DNA of 64,000 nt from Lachnoclostridium sp. An169 (GTDB lineage Bacteria > Bacillota > Clostridia > Lachnospirales > Lachnospiraceae). Positions 58,877 to 64,000 of the stretch are shown here, in pieces. Position 1 is the stretch's first letter. Each line of letters opens with the position of its first letter. The notes beneath the pieces were generated by a model. That model was not told the DNA's origin. It ran no database searches and saw only the letters and a list, made by a program, of their open reading frames with translations. The stretch lies in NCBI RefSeq assembly GCF_002160525.1, contig NZ_NFKT01000028.1, positions 1 through 64,000 of the forward strand, in the 5' to 3' direction. The translations under genes were made by a program, and so were the position numbers.

Positions 58877-60087
58877 TGACAATCAATGAAAAACTTACCT
58901 TTTTTGTGGAACTGCTTCGCTGCAGCCATAATATTTTCCTGTGGAGTTATACTCCTGACCTGAAGCTTCTGTCCACGAACTGTCCGCCGGAAGTCTCTAT
59001 GGGAGAGATGATTTCCCTGGCAGATTTTTCTTCGGCGGTAGCGGAGTATGCCGGCCGGGGGGGGATTTATCCCTTTGTACTCGATACTCTCCCCGGGCTT
59101 CTGTATATAGCAGGTTTTGAATATCACGACAATATCCTGCAGCGGATTCATATTCTCGGGCCTGCATCTACCGGGAAAAATTCCCATATTCTTCTGCGCA
59201 AAGAGCTCGACAGAAGGAATCTTTCCGTGCGCCTGCGCTCCGTAATCTTCCGCTATATCGACCAGATCCCCCTCATACCCACCACACAGTTTTTTCAGTA
59301 TGCAGTCATGTTCCACTACTGTATTTCCGGAGAGAGGATCTCCCCGGAAGATATTCAGTTTGCGAAAGGGAACAGCGGTCCCGTTTCCGATGAAATACAG
59401 CTCATCTCCGGAGAGCACCGGGGAATCTGGGCGGCTGAACAGTCGCTTCTGCGGATGTTCCGGGAGGGAAATCCGGATTACAAGAAAGCACTGGAAAGAT
59501 CCAGTTCCCTGAGCAGCGGTGTAAAATTCGACACCGGAGACACCATACGCCAGCAGAAAAACAGTCTTCTTGTCCTTCTCACCCTCTGCTCCCGTGCGGC
59601 CATTGAAGGCGGGTTAAATCCTTCCGTCTCCTACACTCTCAACGACTACTATGCCGGGATGATCGAGGAGTGCAGGACCACTGCATCCCTGTCCTCCCTT
59701 GCCCGGGACATGCTGGACGACTATATGCAGAGAGTCCGCCGTGCCCGGTCGGACAACGGACTCTCCCCGCAGATTCAGTCTGCCTGCGATTACATTACCA
59801 TGCATCCCAGGGACAACTTCCGTATCGCAGACCTGGCAGAGCGCTCCGGCTATACAGAATATTATTTTTCCCACAAATTCAAAAAGGAGACGGGAACAAG
59901 TGTGACGGACTATATCCGCAAAGTCAAAATCGACCACGCAAAAACGCTTCTCGGAGGAACCCACATGAGCATCCAGGAGATCAGCGATGAACTGGGATTT
60001 GCATCCCGGAGCTACTTCTCCTCCTCCTTTCAGAAAGAGACCGGAATTTCTCCCAGCGAATACCGCAGGCAAAATCTGAAACTGTAG
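58876..60087 (+). CDS. AraC-family regulator with long N-terminal domain
   Basis: 403 aa. Residues 1-290 form a sensor region not of the cupin type (FVELLRCSHNIFLWSYTPDL, GLLYIAGFEYHDNILQRIHI, LGPASTGKNSHILLRKEL). The C-terminal HTH pair at 300-403 reads YITMHPRDNFRIADLAERSG, YTEYYFSHKFKKETGTSVTD, ISDELGFASRSYFSSSFQKE and TGISPSEYR. Upstream of the GPH symporter and GH78 genes in the same direction but separated by a terminator; it is the likely activator of that pair. Confidence 0.9.
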   Translation: MTINEKLTFFVELLRCSHNIFLWSYTPDLKLLSTNCPPEVSMGEMISLADFSSAVAEYAGRGGIYPFVLDTLPGLLYIAGFEYHDNILQRIHILGPASTGKNSHILLRKELDRRNLSVRLRSVIFRYIDQIPLIPTTQFFQYAVMFHYCISGERISPEDIQFAKGNSGPVSDEIQLISGEHRGIWAAEQSLLRMFREGNPDYKKALERSSSLSSGVKFDTGDTIRQQKNSLLVLLTLCSRAAIEGGLNPSVSYTLNDYYAGMIEECRTTASLSSLARDMLDDYMQRVRRARSDNGLSPQIQSACDYITMHPRDNFRIADLAERSGYTEYYFSHKFKKETGTSVTDYIRKVKIDHAKTLLGGTHMSIQEISDELGFASRSYFSSSFQKETGISPSEYRRQNLKL

Positions 60088-60122
60088 GGTCGGGAGCCCA
60101 AAAACTTTAAAATAATATCAAT

Positions 60123-60164
60123 AGCAGACAATATTTCCTGAATTTGTCTGCTTTTTCGTTTTTG
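60123..60164 (+). terminator. rho-independent terminator after the AraC gene
   Basis: AGCAGACAA (60123-60131) pairs perfectly with TTGTCTGCT (60144-60152), followed by TTTTTCGTTTTT. It separates the regulator from the symporter operon. A perfect TATAAT at about 60233, with no good -35, fits an activator-dependent symporter promoter. Confidence 0.88.
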
Positions 60165-60355
60165 CCCGGAAATCATAATGAAATTTTATACATTTTCACG
60201 AATCCTCTAAAACACAATTTCTCCGTCACGTTTATAATTGCTATCAGAACAGACGGGACCGGGTATCTGAACCGTCCCGCGCAACATGCAGAATCATCCT
60301 GAAAACGAATGACTGCACAGCGATTTCAAATGAGAGAAAGAGAGGACCTGTAATT

Positions 60356-61834
60356 ATGTCTGAAAAGCACAAAGTGACACAAAGTGAAATTGACGGCGTA
60401 CAGTACCGCCGTGCAAAACTATGGCAGATTATCCTGTATGCCTGCAACGGTCTTGTGGGAATGAGCGTCTATTCCCTGATCGGTCTGGCAAGCTACAGCG
60501 CAAGCATCGGATACGGCATCGCCACCGTGATCGTCGGCTATATCCTGACCGGAACCCGTATCTTCGACGCAATCACCGATCCCATGGTCGCATTCCTGTA
60601 TGACAGGATCAACACCCGTTTCGGAAAACTGCGTATCATGCTTGCAGGCGGTTTCATCATTGAGGCGATCGCCCTTCTGGCAATGTTTGACTTCGCATCC
60701 AGCAAAGGCTTCGGAACCATCGTGTTCATCCTGCTCTATTGCCTGTATGTCATCGGATATACCATCACAAACATGACGGCACAGACAATCCCGGCGCTTT
60801 TGAGCAACGACCCGAAACAGCGTCCGATCATCGGTGTATGGGCAACCGCATTCAACTATCTGGTGCCGATCACACTGACCATCGTGCTCAATGTAGTACT
60901 TCTTCCCATGTTCGGAGGGAACTACAACCAGGCCTTTCTCTCCACCGCATGCCGTGTGTGCGTGCTGATCGGACTTCTGGGCATTATCCTTGTCTGCATC
61001 GGCGTCTCCGAGATCGATAAACCGGAGAACTTCACCGGAACGGCAGAGAAAAAAGAGCCCCTGAAAATCCGTGATATGGTCGATGTGCTGAAAGGGAACC
61101 GCCCGCTTCAGTGCTATATTATCTCTGCTGCATCTGACAAGATCGCACAGCAGACCGCATCCCAGTCCATCGTTGTAACCCTGATGTTCGGAATCGTCAT
61201 CGGCAACATGGGACTGAGCACGATCCTCAACGCGATCGGAATGTTCCCGTCCATCATCTTCGCCATCCTCGGCGCAAAGTACGCAGGGAAATACGGAAGC
61301 CAGAAGACCATCGTTGTCTGGACCTGGATCAGCACTGTTATCGCCGCAGTAACCATCGTCTTTTTCGCATTCATCGATCCGTCGGGCATTGCAGTCATGC
61401 TCAGTCCAGCCATGATCCTGTACGTGATCCTGACCTTCGCGCTCAACGGAGCAAAAATGTGTATTACGACGGCAAATACTTCCTTCATGGCTGATATCAT
61501 TGACTACGAGTTGGACCGCAGCGGACGCTATGTCCCGGCAGTTGTCACCGGAGTTTACAGCCTGATCGACAAGATCGTTTCCGCCTTCGGCGCCACCATC
61601 GCCGCCGGCGCAGTTGCTCTGGTCGGGTATACCACGACCATGCCGCAGCCCGGAGATCCCTGCACATCCGCTGTTTTCTGGGTGGCAATGGCACTGAACT
61701 TCGGCATGCCGATCCTGGGATGGATCTGTACTCTCATAGCCATGAAGTTCTGTCATCTGGGCAAAAATGAAATGGTTGAAGTACAGAAGAGAATTCAGGA
61801 AAAGAAAGCTGCACTTCAGAATACACAGCAATAA
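60356..61834 (+). CDS. GPH-family sugar symporter (MelB-like)
   Basis: 492 aa, about twelve membrane segments, glycoside-pentoside-hexuronide:cation symporter family. Landmarks are QIILYACNGLVGMSVYSLIG, GTRIFDAITDPMVAFLYDRI followed by NTRFGKLRIM (the DP...DR...R.G.xR motif), ANTSFMADIIDYELDRSGRY (the conserved helix X-XI loop), and YSLIDKIVSAFGATIAAGAV. Upstream of a GH78 rhamnosidase, so it probably imports rhamnosides or related oligosaccharides for intracellular cleavage. GAGAGG precedes ATG. Confidence 0.92.
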   Translation: MSEKHKVTQSEIDGVQYRRAKLWQIILYACNGLVGMSVYSLIGLASYSASIGYGIATVIVGYILTGTRIFDAITDPMVAFLYDRINTRFGKLRIMLAGGFIIEAIALLAMFDFASSKGFGTIVFILLYCLYVIGYTITNMTAQTIPALLSNDPKQRPIIGVWATAFNYLVPITLTIVLNVVLLPMFGGNYNQAFLSTACRVCVLIGLLGIILVCIGVSEIDKPENFTGTAEKKEPLKIRDMVDVLKGNRPLQCYIISAASDKIAQQTASQSIVVTLMFGIVIGNMGLSTILNAIGMFPSIIFAILGAKYAGKYGSQKTIVVWTWISTVIAAVTIVFFAFIDPSGIAVMLSPAMILYVILTFALNGAKMCITTANTSFMADIIDYELDRSGRYVPAVVTGVYSLIDKIVSAFGATIAAGAVALVGYTTTMPQPGDPCTSAVFWVAMALNFGMPILGWICTLIAMKFCHLGKNEMVEVQKRIQEKKAALQNTQQ

Positions 61835-61857
61835 TAACTCAATAATAATTTTTCACT

Positions 61858-61883
61858 GCTCCTGTGAAATGAATCACAGGAGC
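61858..61883 (+). terminator. perfect stem-loop between symporter and GH78
   Basis: GCTCCTGTGA (61858-61867) pairs with TCACAGGAGC (61874-61883) around a 6-nt loop; AAATTTATAT follows. It may partly terminate transcription or protect the symporter message, adjusting symporter to rhamnosidase output. Confidence 0.7.
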
Positions 61884-61904
61884 AAATTTATATCGGAGGC
61901 CAAC

Positions 61905-64000
61905 ATGAAAGAAACAAATACAAATTATACATCTGCTGCAGAATTGAAACAGCATTTCATCACAACTGAACGTCCTTATCAGGAAGGCGCTGTAGAAGTT
62001 TTTGAACAGAATATTCCCCTGCTTCCCGTAAAAAAAGCAGTGCTCACCTCCACGGCTCTTGGCGTGTATGAGGCAGAGCTCAACGGGGAAAAAGTCGGAG
62101 ATCAGATGTTTGCTCCGGGCTATACCTATTATTATCACGATCTGTTTTATCAGAGTCACGATGTGACAGAATATCTTCAGGGCCATATCGGTTCAGGGGC
62201 AGATGGCTCAGAGTCCCCCTGCTCCGGCAGTGACATTCATAACACTCTGCGGGTATATCTCGGGCAGGGATGGTACTGCGGAAGATTCACCTGTGACAAC
62301 AAGACCCAGATCTACGGGGAACGTCCTGCCGTGTCATGGGTTCTTGAGTTGGAACTGGAAGACGGATCCCGCCGGATCTTCTGCTCCGATGATGATTCTG
62401 TACATGCCGTGCCGGGTCCTTACGGTTATGCAGGATTTTATGACGGTGAGATTTATTACGCAGAGGGAACACCGCGCTCCGGTTCCGGGGACGGGCAGAG
62501 CAAAAGTTCCGCCCCGGAGACGCCTGAGGCACCTGAGGTTCCGGAAGTATTCCCGCCGGTTCCCTATGAGGGTCCCCTCCCGGATCGTTTCTCCCCAACG
62601 ATGATCGAAGTAAAACTCCAGGAAGAGATGCCGGTTCAGTCCGTATCCGTCCATGACGATGTGACGATTCTGGACTTCGGACAGAATTTTGCCGGGATCA
62701 TAGAGATTGATCCCACAAAGATGAAAGGCAGCTCAGTCAGAATCCGCCATGGCGAGATCCTCAACCCGGACGGCAGCCTGTACACTGCCAATCTGCGCAA
62801 GGCAAAGGCAGAGCTCATCTACCACCGGGGCACAGACACCAGGAAATACCGCCCCCGCTTTACCTACATGGGATTCCGCTATGCAGAGATCAGCGGCACC
62901 GAATACGTTCCCGGTCTGGTCACCGCTTATGCCCTCTGCAGCGACATGGAACGGACGGGCGCATTTACCTGCGGCAATCCTCTGGCTGACCGCCTCTTCC
63001 AGAATCAGCTCTGGGGACAGAGATCCAACTATGTGGAAGTTCCCACCGACTGCCCGCAGAGGGATGAACGTATGGGATATCCCGGTGACGGTCAGGTATT
63101 CGCCCTCACCGGAGCCTATAATTACGACACGGAAACCTTCTGGGCAAAATACCTCCGGGATATGAGCAGCAGCCAGCAGGATAACTCGGAAGGATATGTA
63201 GGCCCAACTATTCCTGCAGATGGTCCCGCCGGCGTCGGTTTTATCAATATGCTGGGATGGGGAAATGCCATTACAATTATTCCGGAAATGCTTTACCGCC
63301 AGTTCGGAACCGACCGGTATCTGAAAGAATACTATGAAAACATGAAATCCCACGTAGAGTGCGAGATCCGCCACATGGGCGGCCCTCAGGGTGTGGAGAA
63401 TCTCTGGCTTGCCCCGAACCTGGGAGACTGGCTCTGCCCCGGGAAAGACATCGCCTTCATGGCAATGCACAACGGTCCTGTGTCTAATGCCTTTATCGTA
63501 AACGATCTGCGGATTCTCTCATGGGCAGCGGAGCGTTTCGGGAAAACAGAGGATGCCCTGCGTTACAGAGACCAGCTTGAGAAAACCCGCAGCGCTTATA
63601 TTCAGACGTTCATCAATGAAGACGGAAGTATGCGCGACGACTACCAGGGTGCGTATATTATGGCGCTGAAACATGTCCTTCCGCAGGGAGAACTGTGGGA
63701 TAAACTCTTTGCAAAACTTGTAGAGAAAATTCACCAGGAAGGAATGCAGACCGGTTTCTTCTCTACGGAACATCTGCTGCCTCTTCTGGCCGATCACGGA
63801 GAGACACGTTTTGCCTTTGACCTTCTGCTGCAGGAGGACTGCCCGGGATGGATGTACCAGGTGCTCCGTGGCGCAACCACAACATGGGAGCGCTGGGACG
63901 CAATCCTGCCGGACGGCTCGGTAAACGAAGCCGACCAGAACGGCGACAACATGGTATCCTTCAACCATTACGCTTTCGGAAGCGTAGGAGAATTCTACTA
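61905..64000 (+). CDS. GH78 alpha-L-rhamnosidase, 3' end beyond window
   Basis: About 698 codons visible, open to the right edge. The N-terminal beta-domain (LTSTALGVYEAELNGEKVGD, MFAPGYTYYYHDLFYQSHDV) and the concanavalin-like domain (DDVTILDFGQNFAGIIEI) are followed by the (alpha/alpha)6 barrel with the catalytic signature VPTDCPQRDERMGYPGDGQV, then ENLWLAPNLGDWLCP and ATTTWERWDAILPDGSV. A Pro/Glu/Ser-rich linker (about residues 190-215, TPEAPEVPEVF) is unusual. No signal peptide: intracellular hydrolysis of imported rhamnosides. GGAGG lies 5 nt before ATG 61905. Confidence 0.93.
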   Translation, partial: MKETNTNYTSAAELKQHFITTERPYQEGAVEVFEQNIPLLPVKKAVLTSTALGVYEAELNGEKVGDQMFAPGYTYYYHDLFYQSHDVTEYLQGHIGSGADGSESPCSGSDIHNTLRVYLGQGWYCGRFTCDNKTQIYGERPAVSWVLELELEDGSRRIFCSDDDSVHAVPGPYGYAGFYDGEIYYAEGTPRSGSGDGQSKSSAPETPEAPEVPEVFPPVPYEGPLPDRFSPTMIEVKLQEEMPVQSVSVHDDVTILDFGQNFAGIIEIDPTKMKGSSVRIRHGEILNPDGSLYTANLRKAKAELIYHRGTDTRKYRPRFTYMGFRYAEISGTEYVPGLVTAYALCSDMERTGAFTCGNPLADRLFQNQLWGQRSNYVEVPTDCPQRDERMGYPGDGQVFALTGAYNYDTETFWAKYLRDMSSSQQDNSEGYVGPTIPADGPAGVGFINMLGWGNAITIIPEMLYRQFGTDRYLKEYYENMKSHVECEIRHMGGPQGVENLWLAPNLGDWLCPGKDIAFMAMHNGPVSNAFIVNDLRILSWAAERFGKTEDALRYRDQLEKTRSAYIQTFINEDGSMRDDYQGAYIMALKHVLPQGELWDKLFAKLVEKIHQEGMQTGFFSTEHLLPLLADHGETRFAFDLLLQEDCPGWMYQVLRGATTTWERWDAILPDGSVNEADQNGDNMVSFNHYAFGSVGEFY

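Noticed and set aside
60254-60280. CGGGAC/GTCCCG stem in the symporter 5' region as a riboswitch
   Set aside because: A single 6-bp stem without any known aptamer pattern; could be chance.
60419-61831. 470-codon minus-strand ORF antisense to the symporter
   Set aside because: Long but Asp/His/Cys-rich with no hydrophobic core; it mirrors the GPH symporter codons, a common artefact of GC-rich third positions.

Overview
The window (64 kb, mid-GC, Gram-positive Shine-Dalgarno sites throughout) reads as chromosome from a gut Firmicute, most likely a Lachnospiraceae member. The clues are GPH and CUT1-type sugar transport with LplA/YtcQ-like lipoproteins, YesM/YesN-type two-component systems, DUF624 and many signal-less glycosidases, a PHP-type PhnPP in a C-P lyase operon, and polyamine synthesis through carboxy(nor)spermidine. 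The species cannot be fixed from the sequence alone. No tRNA, rRNA or CRISPR array was seen.

Layout: (1) 1-2.46 kb is an accessory patch. It holds the start of an IS200/IS605 tnpA running off the left edge, a 26-codon ORF with good expression signals, an auto-regulated operon (membrane protein, XRE regulator, signal peptidase I), a second XRE regulator, and two facing gene remnants (AraC and AAA-ATPase/nuclease). (2) 2.47-10.1 kb is a C-P lyase operon on the minus strand, phnG-H-I-J-K-M-L-phnPP, with a divergent GntR/UTRA regulator. (3) 10.2-21.9 kb holds a PfkB kinase, then a polyamine operon (arginine/ornithine/lysine decarboxylase, SpeE, agmatinase SpeB, carboxyspermidine dehydrogenase and decarboxylase). 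Upstream of it lies a response regulator - histidine kinase - AraC operon reading the same way. (4) 22-31 kb is a YesMN-type sugar sensor with DUF624, and a sugar ABC transporter with a GH3 beta-glycosidase.

(5) 31.2-46.9 kb is a second sugar locus. GH88 unsaturated-uronide hydrolase, a GH95-like enzyme and a heparinase II/III-family lyase lie downstream of an ABC transporter. An IS110 transposase remnant separates the enzymes from the transporter. A second solute-binding lipoprotein and a divergent histidine kinase / response regulator / discoidin-domain protein operon complete it. (6) 46.9-55.7 kb is a plant or host glycan set (GH4, AraC, GH43, sugar isomerase, GH2, GH1). (7) 55.8-57.6 kb is an AT-rich two-gene island: a winged-helix protein and a GG-A...DLD nucleotidyltransferase. 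It has an AbiE-like type IV toxin-antitoxin layout, and a near-perfect 23-bp palindrome sits exactly between its promoter boxes. (8) 57.6-64 kb holds a free-standing C-terminal part of a GH112 phosphorylase that lacks the catalytic barrel, a small protein coupled to an AraC regulator, a GPH symporter, and a GH78 rhamnosidase cut by the right edge.

The glycan genes appear to form import-and-intracellular-hydrolysis units. Most of the glycosidases have no visible signal peptide, and each unit has its own sensor or AraC regulator. The most interesting items are the AT-rich toxin-antitoxin-like pair with its operator, the stand-alone GH112 domain, the PhnK zinc-ribbon-like insertion, the polyamine operon with SpeE but no SpeD, the IS110 remnant whose upstream end may hold a bridge-RNA relic, and the IS200 promoter overlapping a LexA-like palindrome.
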